This document shows, piece by piece, positions 17,601-26,608 of a stretch of DNA of 64,000 bases. A program made the translations under genes and the position numbers. The notes under the pieces are model-generated. The model did not search any database, was not told the origin of the DNA, and was given only the letters and a program-made list of their open reading frames with translations. This DNA comes from Clostridium sp. (GTDB lineage: Bacteria; Bacillota; Dethiobacteria; Dethiobacterales; Dethiobacteraceae): assembly GCA_018335695.1 (NCBI GenBank), contig JAGXRV010000089.1, positions 1 through 64,000 on the forward strand, written 5' to 3'. Every line of letters begins with the position of its first letter. The stretch's first letter is position 1.

Positions 17601-18056
17601 GTTACCGCTGCCGGCGTATATTATTTTGGTGTTCAGCAACCGATACTGCGAATGACAAACCCTCCGCCCGCTGTGCAAACAGAAAAAAGTGCCGGTCTGC
17701 TTGACGGCCTGACACTCGCCGATGATAAAGTAATAAAACTGCTGGGAGGCACAAGTTTCTTGCGCCGGGTAGAACAAAAGAAAGACGGAACTTTTACTAA
17801 GGCATCCAGGGTAGCAGACGAACGGCAGATGTGTTTGCTCTTAACTTGGCTTCAAAGTAAACTGCTTGAATTAGCGGGTAATATCCTTGCCGGTGAAGTC
17901 TCCGCCCGACCATACCGCAAACCAAACGGCCAACGCGCCTGTTCCTTCTGTCCGTATTTAGCGTTTTGCCGCTTTGATCTTACTGTTGAGGGAAATAGTT
18001 ATCGGCTGCTGGAAAATATGAGAGATGAGGATGTTTTGTCTGCGGTTACGCGTTAA
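14640..18056 (+). CDS. addB: ATP-dependent nuclease AddAB, subunit AddB
   Basis: A 1138-residue AddB subunit, normal length. It begins with FILGRAGSGKTTACL (Walker A at about residues 6-13) and has the inactivated helicase core typical of AddB. The C-terminal RecB-type nuclease holds VIDYKTN, and an Fe-S staple is formed by one cysteine before it (LFARCPF) and three after it (CSFCPYLAFC). AddAB processes double-strand breaks to start RecA-dependent repair. ATG 14640 puts the P-loop at the family-usual distance and has GGGGGAT upstream; ATG 14631 and a TTG at 14559 are in frame. addA follows after 20 bases. Confidence 0.95.
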   Translation: MTIRFILGRAGSGKTTACLHAIAKLSKLEPLGPPLIFLVPEQATFQMERELALLCGGGTFRAQVLSFQRLAYKLLQEGKKPLALISEQGKQMVLRRLLQKHFAEMSMLGKAAKQPRFCLQLSAQLRELNNYRITPENLREHAEKAKHSSVLQGKLRDLAEIFSAYEKHISNRFIDPENLLQLLAATIENGGLPAGTMVWVDGFAGFTLQEYAVLSAISKAASQVELTLCLDPALAISEPSEEALFHPTLDSRQRLMKLAMQANICLLPPLILPLQGQETRYTYSPPLAHLEAQVDCFPFKPFEQSTANIKLVKAAGMRAEVEAMARDIYRIVRENGWRYADIGVILRNFSGYHDLVAAVFHEYNIPCYIDTRYSAATHPLVEFLRSALEAVLSNLSSTTVIQLLKTDLFPLDRLETDRLENYVRAHGIRGRRWLDKKPWTFSLNLALEDQQDEQLEVTADLAAINKAKELFTLYFDPFYKRVTSSGQEVTVYCQAVWELLESIGAQSTLQAWAEAQTADGEIYQAAQHRLVWQGVIELLSQAYEVWEGQTMSLQEFTQLIFTGLESLTLGITPVGLDQVIVGSIERSRMPRIKAAYVLGLSEGDFPARLQEEGIFADEERDLLATAGMEMSATRRQKLFHEQYLSYIALTRSSEYLWASYSLADEEGRGKRPSILFKRLQQIFPKNEICFILNQPDNSDDLTLLTEPKKTAANLLLQASRCINNGQFSAFWAAVYNESLQQPQIFDAMKVLWRALKETNIVGPLAGSTLEALSGKPLKSSVSRLELFARCPFAHFARYALRLEERKEYRLEAPDVGVFYHAALSKFVAGLLNERESWLNLGDAEIREKMSQIVEDLTPRLRSEILISTLRMRYLAEKLKKILGQAAVALTELARSSSFLPIALELFFGHKILSPWRLAGGGVELLLYGQIDRVDLAESEGRAYLVVIDYKTNPLDLKLSDVWHGIALQLLTYQAVVLEQSAQFTKLPVTAAGVYYFGVQQPILRMTNPPPAVQTEKSAGLLDGLTLADDKVIKLLGGTSFLRRVEQKKDGTFTKASRVADERQMCLLLTWLQSKLLELAGNILAGEVSARPYRKPNGQRACSFCPYLAFCRFDLTVEGNSYRLLENMRDEDVLSAVTR

Positions 18057-18076
18057 CAATAAAGGAGGGAACTCCT

Positions 18077-21000
18077 GTGAAAAAATCCTGGACAGATGAA
18101 CAGCTTGCAGCGATTACCGCGACGGGTGCCAATTTATTAGTCGCCGCAGCAGCAGGGGCTGGTAAGACGGCTGTGCTGGTGGAGCGGATTATTCGTATAG
18201 TTTGTGACAGAACAGCTCCTGTTGATATAGATCGTTTGTTAGTTGTTACATTTACGGAAGCTGCGGCGGCAGAAATGCGTGAACGAATTAGTGCAGCACT
18301 TGAAAAAGAAATCAATGATTCCGGCCGCCAGGAACTTAGTAAGCAACTTTCACTGGTAAACGGAGCGTCCATTTCCACACTCCATTCTTTTTGTCTTTCC
18401 GTGATTCGCCGCTATTTCTATTTGTTAGAGATTGATCCCGGATTTCGTGTGGCTGACGAAGCCGAAGCCGCTATGCTTCGTCAAGATGTTTTAACTGAGC
18501 TGTTGGAGCAGGCTCTCGTCAAAGATGACCCGGTAATTTTAGAACTGTTGTCTGGTTATGGCGGCAAAAAAGGTGATGAAGGACTGGGGCAACAAATTCT
18601 GCGGCTATATTCTTTTGCCTGGAGTAATCCTGACCCGGACAGATGGTTGGCAAATGCCGTCACATTGTTTGAGAGAGCAAAGCAACTACCAGCAGCAGAG
18701 ACGCTTGCCCCTTGGTTAGCTTCAATTTCTCGGCAGCTCTTGTTTGAGTCGGCACATGCGGAAATTTTGTTGACGAGAGCAATTTCTTTATGCAATCTGC
18801 CTCAGGGGCCGCTTGTCTATGAAAAAGTTTTGCAGGCAGAACTGGAGCAGATTAAACGGCTGATAGAGCTTGTCAAAATCTCGTCCTGGGAGGTGCTGCG
18901 CGAGGCTTGGCTGGGAATCACTTTTAATAGGCTGCCAACCGCAAGAGGTGTGTGTGAGGAAAAGAAAGAACAGGTTAAAGAATTGCGTGACAAAGCAAAG
19001 TTAATAATCCGCAGCGCGGCTGATGTCTATTTTAAACGCACGTCCACAGATTATCTGGATGAAATACGGATGCTGACCCCACTGGTTGCGGCATTGGCAG
19101 AGCTGACGAGACGCTTTGAAGAAATGTATGCATGGAAAAAAAGACAAATAGGGCTGCTTGATTTTAATGACCTGGAACATCTCTGTCTGCAAATTTTGCG
19201 GAAAGCCAACAGTGCAGAAACTGTCCCTTCTGAGGCGGCTTTGGAATTGCGCCGGCACTTTTGTCATGTGCTTGTAGATGAATACCAAGATATCAATCCG
19301 GTTCAGGATGCAATTCTTACCTTGGTATCGAGGCAGGGCGAACCTTCTCCCAATCTGTTTATGGTGGGAGACGTGAAACAAAGTATTTACCGCTTTCGTA
19401 TGGGGGAGCCTGCCCTCTTTCTTAAGCGTTACTCCTGTTATCCTACCGGAGGGAAAGGCTTCGAACGAAAGATACTGCTCAGCAAAAACTTTCGTTGTCG
19501 GACCGACGTGGTTTCTGCCGTCAACTTCCTTTTTCGCCAAATGATGATTGAAGCGGCTGCAGAAATTGAGTATAACAAAGATGCGGAACTCATTTGCGGT
19601 GCAGATTACCCTGAAGATGAGCATGGTTCTGTTAGTCAGACTGCGGTGGAAATACATTTTCTGCCGCGAGAGCAACCGTTTAGCGGCACGCCGGAAATCC
19701 AAGCTGAAGAAGAAGAGGAAGGGGACGAGCTGGATGTTTTAGAGCGGGAAGCGCTGCTAGTAGCACAAAGGATAAAGGAAATGTTGGAAAGTGCGGAAGG
19801 GTCGTTTAAAATATGTGACCAGGAAACCGGCGAATATAGGCCGGCTTGCTATAGGGATATAGCTATTCTTTTGCGAGCCACCAATAACAGAGCAAACCGT
19901 CTGATTGATATTCTAGGCAGGTTTGGAATCCCTGCTTATGCAGATCTTTCAACCGGTTATTTTGCCGCCACCGAGGTGGAGACCATGTTGTCCCTGTTGA
20001 AAGTGTTAGATAATCCCTGTCAAGATATTTCGCTGGCCGCAGTTCTGCGTTCGCCGCTTGTTGGTCTCTCCTTGGAAGAGTTAGCGCTTATACGGATAGC
20101 GGGCGAAAAAAATGCCGATTTTTTTGAATGCGTTAATTTAACTGCAAAAGCGGCAATTCCTCACCTCTCAGAAAAGTTGCGACATTTTCTCTCTCAATTG
20201 GAACGCTGGCGGAGTAAAGCCAGGCAGGAAAAACTGACGTCACTGATTGCCGCAATCTACCGGGAAAGCGGTTATGCTGACTATGTTGCCGGGCTTCCAA
20301 ACGGTGCGCAACGCCAGGCAAATCTTTATGCCCTTTTTTCTCGTGCCCGGCAGTTTGACCGTTTTTCACGACAAGGTCTGTTCCGTTTCTTAGAATTTAT
20401 AGCGCAACTGCGCCGTTCAGGCGAAGATCTGGGAGCGGCTAGGGCACTTGCTGAAAACGAAAATGTGGTGCGCATTATGAGCATCCATAAATCTAAGGGG
20501 CTGGAATTTCCCATTGTTTTTATATGCGATCTTGGAAAAGAATTCAACTTTCTTGATCAACGGGCAGATATTTTAATACACAAAGATCTTGGCATAGCTC
20601 CGTTGATTGTAGATACTCAGAAAATGGTTCGCTATCCTTCTTTGCCTTATCTTGCTCTTAAGCTTGCCGGGGAAGCGGAGGTTAGGGCAGAGGAAATGCG
20701 TATCCTTTATGTCGCACTGACTCGTGCCCGTGAAAAATTAATCCTTATTGGCTCGGCACGTAATCTCTCAGATAAGCTGGCTGGTTGGCGGCAGCTCCTT
20801 ACATACGCAGAAAAATCGTTGCCGGTTTCAGAACTCGTTCGAGCCAGATGTTATCTCGATTGGCTGGGACAGGCACTCATCCGTCACTATGACATGGAAG
20901 GAGCGCAAAAACATTTTTCGTGGCTAGCAGGGGAAGATTCCCGCTTCAGTGTTTCATTCTGGAACGATAAAGAGAAACAGCTCCCTAATCTACCATTGCC

Positions 21001-21778
21001 CAATCGGTCTGCTGCAAAAAATCGGGATGATATTCTTGCTCTGCGACCGGTAGAATTTGCCGGTTCAAAAGATCAGCAAAGCATGATTCGCAGTCAACTC
21101 CTATACAACTACCCGCACACCACCGGCAATATCTCTGCTAAACTCTCTATCAGTGAATTAAAGGACTATTTGACAATTGAAAATAAGGCAGAGGGGGAAA
21201 GGCTCCATTTTTCACCGCAAGCCTGGGATCGTCCCGCCTTTCTGCAGAAGCAAGAACAAATATCTCACTTGGAGTTAGGAATTCTCTATCATCGTGTATT
21301 TCAGCATCTAAAATTAGTGCCGCCCTTGGGTGTAACGGAAATTGCCGCTCAAATCGCCTCTTTTGTCGAAACGGGAATCCTAGGTGAAGCTGAAGCAAAT
21401 GCTTTAAATCCTGCGCAAATCGCACTTTTTTTCAAAGGGACGGCCGGACGAATGGTCTTGGCTCATCCTAACCAAACCTACAGAGAATGGCCCTTTACAC
21501 TGATATTGCCTGCTAAAGAGCTTGTATGTACCGAATCAACTGAAAAGGTGCTGATTCAGGGTATTATTGACTTGTTGATCAAAACCGGGGAAGGATATGT
21601 GTTGGTCGATTTCAAAACTGATAAAATCCCGCAAGGAGGAGTGGAGGAACTGGCAACACGCTATAGTGAACAACTTAAATATTATGCCAGAGCAGTTGAA
21701 ACTATTCTTGCTGCCCCGGTGCTAGCCGCATATCTCTATCTGATAACGGCGGGAGAGACTCTGCAAGTACGCTTGTAA
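18077..21778 (+). CDS. addA: ATP-dependent helicase/nuclease AddAB, subunit AddA
   Basis: A 1233-residue UvrD-like helicase with C-terminal nuclease. Visible motifs: Q-motif and Walker A (DEQLAAI, AAAGAGKTAVLVERI) within the first 45 residues, the Walker B stretch HVLVDEYQDINPVQ, GDVKQSIYRFR, and near the C-terminus the nuclease VLVDFKTDKI. It is the motor and second nuclease of the AddAB recombination complex. The start is GTG 18077, eight bases after AAAGGAGG. It forms an operon with addB and possibly cobT (33 bases downstream). Confidence 0.96.
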   Translation: MKKSWTDEQLAAITATGANLLVAAAAGAGKTAVLVERIIRIVCDRTAPVDIDRLLVVTFTEAAAAEMRERISAALEKEINDSGRQELSKQLSLVNGASISTLHSFCLSVIRRYFYLLEIDPGFRVADEAEAAMLRQDVLTELLEQALVKDDPVILELLSGYGGKKGDEGLGQQILRLYSFAWSNPDPDRWLANAVTLFERAKQLPAAETLAPWLASISRQLLFESAHAEILLTRAISLCNLPQGPLVYEKVLQAELEQIKRLIELVKISSWEVLREAWLGITFNRLPTARGVCEEKKEQVKELRDKAKLIIRSAADVYFKRTSTDYLDEIRMLTPLVAALAELTRRFEEMYAWKKRQIGLLDFNDLEHLCLQILRKANSAETVPSEAALELRRHFCHVLVDEYQDINPVQDAILTLVSRQGEPSPNLFMVGDVKQSIYRFRMGEPALFLKRYSCYPTGGKGFERKILLSKNFRCRTDVVSAVNFLFRQMMIEAAAEIEYNKDAELICGADYPEDEHGSVSQTAVEIHFLPREQPFSGTPEIQAEEEEEGDELDVLEREALLVAQRIKEMLESAEGSFKICDQETGEYRPACYRDIAILLRATNNRANRLIDILGRFGIPAYADLSTGYFAATEVETMLSLLKVLDNPCQDISLAAVLRSPLVGLSLEELALIRIAGEKNADFFECVNLTAKAAIPHLSEKLRHFLSQLERWRSKARQEKLTSLIAAIYRESGYADYVAGLPNGAQRQANLYALFSRARQFDRFSRQGLFRFLEFIAQLRRSGEDLGAARALAENENVVRIMSIHKSKGLEFPIVFICDLGKEFNFLDQRADILIHKDLGIAPLIVDTQKMVRYPSLPYLALKLAGEAEVRAEEMRILYVALTRAREKLILIGSARNLSDKLAGWRQLLTYAEKSLPVSELVRARCYLDWLGQALIRHYDMEGAQKHFSWLAGEDSRFSVSFWNDKEKQLPNLPLPNRSAAKNRDDILALRPVEFAGSKDQQSMIRSQLLYNYPHTTGNISAKLSISELKDYLTIENKAEGERLHFSPQAWDRPAFLQKQEQISHLELGILYHRVFQHLKLVPPLGVTEIAAQIASFVETGILGEAEANALNPAQIALFFKGTAGRMVLAHPNQTYREWPFTLILPAKELVCTESTEKVLIQGIIDLLIKTGEGYVLVDFKTDKIPQGGVEELATRYSEQLKYYARAVETILAAPVLAAYLYLITAGETLQVRL

Positions 21779-21811
21779 AACCAGTCTGACTTAGAACAGG
21801 GAGGAAATCTA

Positions 21812-22870
21812 ATGGAAAAACTAAACAAAACACTTGCCAAGATTAAACCGGTGGATCTTGAGGCAAGTATTCGTTGCAAGCAACATCTTGACAATCTTAC
21901 AAAACCACCGGGAAGTTTAGGAGTGCTTGAGGAAATTGCGCAAAAGCTGGCGGCTATTAACGGTGAAATAAAGCCAAAGTTGCCTAAAAAAACAGTCGTT
22001 CTCATGGCCGGTGATCACGGAGTGGTGGCTGAGGGGGTTTCAGCTTATCCGCAAGAAGTAACCCCGCAAATGGTGATGAATTTTCTTTCCGGTGGAGCTG
22101 CTATGAATGTACTTGCGAGGCACGCTGATGCAGAACTGGTAGTCGTTGATATAGGGGTAGCCGTCGACCTGCCTGGCCACCCCTGTTTACAAAACAGAAA
22201 GGTTGCCTATGGCACAAACAATCTGGCAAAAGGGCCGGCGATGACTAGAAAACAAGCTGTAGCTGCCCTGGAATGCGGCATTGATGTAGCAGAAGAATGT
22301 ATTGCCAGGGGAACCGGGATTTTTGGCACCGGCGAAATGGGGATTGGCAATACCACTTCCAGTGCAGCCATCACCGCAGTTTATAGCGGCGAAGATATTG
22401 CGGCAGTCTGTGGTCGCGGCACCGGACTTGATGATGGTAAGCTGCAAAATAAGATACGCGTAATTCGGAAAGCGATCAATTTAAACAAACCTGATACTAC
22501 AGATGCCCTTGATGTGCTCTCTAAACTGGGCGGATACGAGATAGCGGGAATGGCCGGAGTAATGTTGGCTGCCTCAGCTCATTCCATCCCCGTCTTAGTG
22601 GATGGCTTCATCTCCGGCGCTGCCGCATTGATTGCCGGCAAGCTTCACCCTCATGCCAGCCAGTACATGCTGGCTTCGCATCTGTCTGAAGAACCGGGAC
22701 ATGGCGTCGCCCTGGAAATATTAGGTCTGATGCCTTTCTTAAAGATGAATATGCGCTTGGGTGAGGGTACAGGCTCAGCACTGGCAATGACCGTGGTCGA
22801 TGCCGCTATAAAAATTTGTGCTGAAATGGCCAGTTTTGCTGATGCAGGTGTCACAAAAGCAATGGAATAA
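21812..22870 (+). CDS. cobT: Nicotinate-nucleotide--dimethylbenzimidazole phosphoribosyltransferase
   Basis: A 352-residue CobT. It joins the lower-ligand base to the ribose phosphate of nicotinate mononucleotide, giving alpha-ribazole phosphate for cobamide assembly. Signatures: LTKPPGSLGVLE near residue 30, AGDHGVVAEGVSAYPQEVT, GEMGIGNTTSSAA, and the catalytic Glu in MRLGEGTGSALAM. GGAGG precedes the ATG. No other cobalamin gene or cobalamin riboswitch was seen in the window. Confidence 0.95.
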   Translation: MEKLNKTLAKIKPVDLEASIRCKQHLDNLTKPPGSLGVLEEIAQKLAAINGEIKPKLPKKTVVLMAGDHGVVAEGVSAYPQEVTPQMVMNFLSGGAAMNVLARHADAELVVVDIGVAVDLPGHPCLQNRKVAYGTNNLAKGPAMTRKQAVAALECGIDVAEECIARGTGIFGTGEMGIGNTTSSAAITAVYSGEDIAAVCGRGTGLDDGKLQNKIRVIRKAINLNKPDTTDALDVLSKLGGYEIAGMAGVMLAASAHSIPVLVDGFISGAAALIAGKLHPHASQYMLASHLSEEPGHGVALEILGLMPFLKMNMRLGEGTGSALAMTVVDAAIKICAEMASFADAGVTKAME

Positions 22871-22881
22871 AAATGCACGAA

Positions 22882-22920
22882 AAAAGCATGATAGTCATGG
22901 ACTGTGAGCATCATGCTTTT
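22882..22920 (+). terminator. Intrinsic terminator after cobT
   Basis: AAAAGCATGA pairs with TCATGCTTTT, with a smaller AGTC-ATG-GACT hairpin inside. The T-run is short, so efficiency is uncertain. Confidence 0.65.
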
Positions 22921-23036
22921 CCTTCATTTTCATTGATAAACATTGATAAATTTGGCACAAAAATATGCACAATTTAAGTTTAGCGGAGGATATGATAAGA
23001 TGGTTAGCAAAGTATGGTTAAAAAAGGAGGAAATTG

Positions 23037-23705
23037 ATGATTCCCATAAAGGATTCTCCTACAACCCGGCGCTTTCCCCTTGTTAACCTAACCCTGATTT
23101 TAATTAATATTTTAATTTTCTTCAGACAGTTGACTCTTACCGAGGATGAATTGCATGGTTTTATTTTTTCTCATGGACTGATTCCCGCAAATTTGACAGC
23201 CGGATTTTTCGAAGGAAATCCGGCTGTTGTTCTAACGCCGCTTTTAGCGTACCAGTTCATGCATGGAGGCTGGTTGCATATTGGCAGCAATATGCTTTAT
23301 CTTTGGGTTTTTGGTGACAATATAGAGGATCGGTTAGGCCATTTAAAATACTTGCTTTTCTATCTTTTAATGGGAATTATCTCCGGGCTGGCGCAAGTAG
23401 CTTTTGATCCGGGAAGTAATACTCCAATCATCGGTGCGAGCGGCGCAGTAGCCGGTATCCTGGGCGCATATTTAGTAAGTTGTCCCCGTGCACGCGTATT
23501 AGCTCTGGTTCCAATTTTTATAGTTTTTACAGTGGCAGAGTTGCCGGCCGTAGTATTTCTTGGTTTTTGGTTTTTATTACAGCTTTTTCAAGGGGTAGCA
23601 AGTATTGGAGTTGACGTTTCAATTGCTTGGTGGGCGCATATTGCCGGATTTATAGGCGGAATGACTTTGGTTGCTTTCTTTGGCAAGCATAACAATTGTA
23701 ATTAG
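23037..23705 (+). CDS. Rhomboid-family intramembrane serine protease
   Basis: A 222-residue membrane protein with six to seven hydrophobic segments. The catalytic serine lies in GASGAVAG (about residue 138) and the histidine in WWAHIAGFIGG (about residue 203); the upstream QFMHGGWLHIGSNMLYLWVFG with its HxxxN also fits. Rhomboids cut transmembrane helices; no substrate can be inferred. ATG 23037 is six bases after AGGAGG; an overlapping TTG at 23034 is less likely. Its stop overlaps the stop of the convergent DUF456 gene. Confidence 0.92.
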   Translation: MIPIKDSPTTRRFPLVNLTLILINILIFFRQLTLTEDELHGFIFSHGLIPANLTAGFFEGNPAVVLTPLLAYQFMHGGWLHIGSNMLYLWVFGDNIEDRLGHLKYLLFYLLMGIISGLAQVAFDPGSNTPIIGASGAVAGILGAYLVSCPRARVLALVPIFIVFTVAELPAVVFLGFWFLLQLFQGVASIGVDVSIAWWAHIAGFIGGMTLVAFFGKHNNCN

Positions 23706-24178
23706 ATGGCGAAAAAGAAGGCTATAATCATTAAAACTCCGATAAAAATCTTAAGCGCTGTGGCACCAACTATCCCAATCAGAGTGCCGAAGCCCGAACG
23801 AATAGCATTGTTCATATTTTTGCCAAGCAAAATTTCAGCAATAACGGCTCCCAGAAAGGAACCAAGGATAATGCCGAAAGGACCAAAAAGCAGTAAGCCA
23901 AGCAGGATTCCTATAACGGCGCCCCAAACAGCATTTTTGCTGCCGCCAAAGCGCTTTGTGCCCACGGCGGTAGCGATAAAATCTAAGCTGGAAGCCAAGA
24001 GAACTACTAATCCCTGCAGGAGGAAAAAGTTGGCATCAAGTGTGGTAAATTGTGTCATTATCCCGTAAAGAAGCATGCCGGCATAAATCAAAATAATCCC
24101 CGGCAATACCGGCAGTACTATGCCTGCCAGACCCAAAACAAAGAGTATAACCGACAAGATTAGCGCTAATTCAGTCAT
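23702..24178 (-). CDS. DUF456 family membrane protein
   Basis: A 158-residue hydrophobic protein with four to five membrane segments and repeated small-residue motifs (GLAGIVLPVLPG, GGSKNAVWGAVIGILLGLL, FGPFGIILGSFLGAVIAE). This is the DUF456 pattern; function is unknown. ATG 24178 has GGAGGG upstream, while the longer frame to 24277 has none. The last four bases are shared with the end of the rhomboid gene on the other strand. Confidence 0.85.
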   Translation of the reverse strand: MTELALILSVILFVLGLAGIVLPVLPGIILIYAGMLLYGIMTQFTTLDANFFLLQGLVVLLASSLDFIATAVGTKRFGGSKNAVWGAVIGILLGLLLFGPFGIILGSFLGAVIAEILLGKNMNNAIRSGFGTLIGIVGATALKIFIGVLMIIAFFFAI

Positions 24179-24355
24179 CCTAAACCCTCCTTGATTTAAG
24201 TGTCCTTTTAGCCAATATATTCGTATTAAAATCTTCAGTTCCTGCTCCTTAGTATATTCTGCAACATTTTTCTGCAAGATAAGACAGTAAACAAGTCAGT
24301 CTTATCATAAAGTTTAAGTTAAAGGAAGGTGATCGCCGGTAATTGCCGGTGAAGG

Positions 24356-26053
24356 ATGCAGCATAGAGCAGGATTACCACGAGTTGCTTATTTTTGTATG
24401 GAGTACGGCTTAAATTCACGCCTTCCGATCTATGCGGGAGGTCTAGGTGTGCTCGCCGGAGACTACTTAAAGGCAGCCAAAGACTTAAATCTGCCGATGG
24501 TTGGCATTGGCATTTTGTGGCGCCATGACTACACTGAACAATTTATCGGCGAGGACGGCTGGCCCTACGATATTTACCCGAATTATGATTATGATTTCGT
24601 TAAAGACACCGGGATTACTGTTAAAGTTCAAGTGGAGGGAAAAGAGGTTACCTGTAAAGTTCGTTTGGTAGATCAGTATAATAATGCGCCGCTCTACTTA
24701 CTGGATACTAATTTCCCCGGCAGCGAACACGGTTGGATTACCAACAAACTTTATGGCGGAGGCACGCACGAACGCATTGCCCAGGAAATTATCTTGGGGG
24801 TGGGCGGAATTCGTTTACTGCGGGCACTTAAAATTGATGTCGATGTCTACCACTTTAATGAGGGTCATGCTGTTCTGGCAGGTGTCGAATTAATTCGCGA
24901 GAAAATGGCGGAGGGTGCATCCTTTGACGATGCCTGGAAAGCAGCGCGCAGTATGATTGTTTTTACCACGCATACACCTGTGGAGGCAGGCAATGAAAAA
25001 CATGCTCATCATGAATTGCAACAGATGGGTGCATACAATGGATTGGAATATCAACAGATGGTCAAGTTGGGCGGCGATCCGTTTAATATGACTGAGGCAG
25101 CTTTGCGTCTCTGTACTGTGGCTAATGCAGTTTCCAATTTGCATGGACATACAGCCCGCGCAATGTGGCGGCACGTTGTTGATACCGGTCCAATAATCTC
25201 TATAACTAATGGCGTTCATGTTCCTACATGGCAAACAGCAGACATCCGTCGGGATTTTGCGTCAGGACAAGATTTGCGTAAGGCGCATATGAAGGCAAAA
25301 ATGGAACTGGTACACTTCGCCTACAAACAGAATAAGGCGGTACTGAACCCGGAGGCGCTGATTGTCGGTTTTGCGCGCAGAACAACGGCTTACAAGCGTT
25401 CCGATCTTATATTTCGCAACTCGGAAGTAGTAGATCCACTCTTACGTACAGGCAAAATGCAACTGATTTTTTCCGGCAAAGCTCATCCTCGTGATGACGA
25501 GGGTAAGCGAATCATCCGTGATTTAGTAATGATGAACAGGAAATACAAGGATGCCGTTGTCTTCTTGGAAAACTATAACATGGAGATTGCCCGCCTGATG
25601 GTCAGCGGCTGCGACGTCTGGCTAAATAACCCAGTTCGACCCCTTGAGGCCTCCGGCACATCTGGGATGAAGGCAGCCATGAACGGTGTAATTAACTTGA
25701 GTGTTGTAGACGGCTGGGTGGGCGAAGGTCCGCAACACGGTGTCTCCGGCTGGCTGTTGGATGTTCATCATAGCGCATCTGATCCCCACCAGCAAAATTT
25801 ACATGATTTAAACACATTGTACAAAGTCTTATTTGATGAAGTTATTCCCACCTATTACGATAATCCAGACCGATGGCACGACATGATGCGCGCCAGTATT
25901 GATATGTCGCACTACAAGTTTTCATCTGCCAGAATGATCCGAGAATATTATGAGTTGATGTACAAAAGGGTGACTGAGAGACATGATGCTCTGTCGGCAG
26001 CTTGGATGACTAGCTCGCCAACACACTATGAACAATTGCATTTTCCAAATTAA
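24356..26053 (+). CDS. glgP: Alpha-glucan phosphorylase (short GlgP family)
   Basis: A 565-residue member of the short alpha-glucan phosphorylase family, which releases glucose 1-phosphate from glycogen or maltodextrin. Landmarks: the N-terminal YFCMEYGLNSRLPIYAGGLGVLAGD, HFNEGHAVLA near residue 165, FTTHTPVEAGNE, and EASGTSGMKAAMNG with the lysine that binds pyridoxal phosphate. ATG 24356 is the only credible start; a GTG at 24329 runs into a stop. The protein starts a little closer to the first motif than most relatives. It ends with a strong terminator and is apart from the other glycan genes at 32.7-40.9 kb. Confidence 0.92.
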   Translation: MQHRAGLPRVAYFCMEYGLNSRLPIYAGGLGVLAGDYLKAAKDLNLPMVGIGILWRHDYTEQFIGEDGWPYDIYPNYDYDFVKDTGITVKVQVEGKEVTCKVRLVDQYNNAPLYLLDTNFPGSEHGWITNKLYGGGTHERIAQEIILGVGGIRLLRALKIDVDVYHFNEGHAVLAGVELIREKMAEGASFDDAWKAARSMIVFTTHTPVEAGNEKHAHHELQQMGAYNGLEYQQMVKLGGDPFNMTEAALRLCTVANAVSNLHGHTARAMWRHVVDTGPIISITNGVHVPTWQTADIRRDFASGQDLRKAHMKAKMELVHFAYKQNKAVLNPEALIVGFARRTTAYKRSDLIFRNSEVVDPLLRTGKMQLIFSGKAHPRDDEGKRIIRDLVMMNRKYKDAVVFLENYNMEIARLMVSGCDVWLNNPVRPLEASGTSGMKAAMNGVINLSVVDGWVGEGPQHGVSGWLLDVHHSASDPHQQNLHDLNTLYKVLFDEVIPTYYDNPDRWHDMMRASIDMSHYKFSSARMIREYYELMYKRVTERHDALSAAWMTSSPTHYEQLHFPN

Positions 26054-26058
26054 GACCA

Positions 26059-26085
26059 AACAGGCCGCTGGGCCTGTTTTTTTTT
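26059..26085 (+). terminator. Intrinsic terminator after glgP
   Basis: AACAGGCC-GCTG-GGCCTGTT followed by more than seven T residues. Confidence 0.92.
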
Positions 26086-26180
26086 GAACTCATAAAAATA
26101 TTTCTCTCTTTTTCCGGCAGGCAGGAAAAGCTTCCATAATAGTAGAAGATTACCGGGCGAGAGAAGGTGAGGCAAAGCAT

Positions 26181-26594
26181 ATGATTATCAGTCTTCCTTT
26201 AACAGAGTATGTTTCTTTTAGTTTTCAGGAGCTGCTTGAACTTGAACTAAAGCGAGCCTACCGCGGCAAACAGCCTTTTTCTTTGACACTGCTTTCATTC
26301 TCTAACGGAACACAGGCTGACTGTTCGCTGCTTGTGCTGCAGGAAACTCTGCGTGATACAGACACGGTATTTCGTCACGGAGAAGCCAGCTTTCTGGTTT
26401 TTATGCCTATGACAAATAAGGAAGGCCTGGAGATTGTAGTTGACAGGTTGAAACAGTCGCTCGTTTCACGCGATTATTTAGATGACAATGCTGTACACAC
26501 TGATTTTAGAGCGGTAAGTGTAACATTTCCGGAAGATGGCGACAGTAAAAATCTTTTGCTTAATCGCCTTGAAGAAAGAGCAAAAAATATCTAA
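26181..26594 (+). CDS. Degenerate GGDEF-like protein
   Basis: A 137-residue cytoplasmic protein resembling a short, catalytically dead diguanylate cyclase domain. The order LLELELKRAYRGKQPFSLTLLSF, then LRDTDTVFRHGEASFLVFMP, then RLKQSL mirrors GGDEF domains, but the signature loop reads HGEAS instead of GGDEF. It therefore should not make cyclic di-GMP; it could be a binding or scaffold domain. The assignment is by pattern and only moderate. AAGGTGAGG precedes ATG 26181, and the MenA-like gene follows after 14 bases. Confidence 0.55.
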   Translation: MIISLPLTEYVSFSFQELLELELKRAYRGKQPFSLTLLSFSNGTQADCSLLVLQETLRDTDTVFRHGEASFLVFMPMTNKEGLEIVVDRLKQSLVSRDYLDDNAVHTDFRAVSVTFPEDGDSKNLLLNRLEERAKNI

Positions 26595-26608
26595 CGGGGG
26601 AATGCAAG

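Noticed and set aside
19001-19702. 233-codon minus-strand frame inside addA
   Set aside because: Shadow of addA, which has intact helicase motifs over this stretch.
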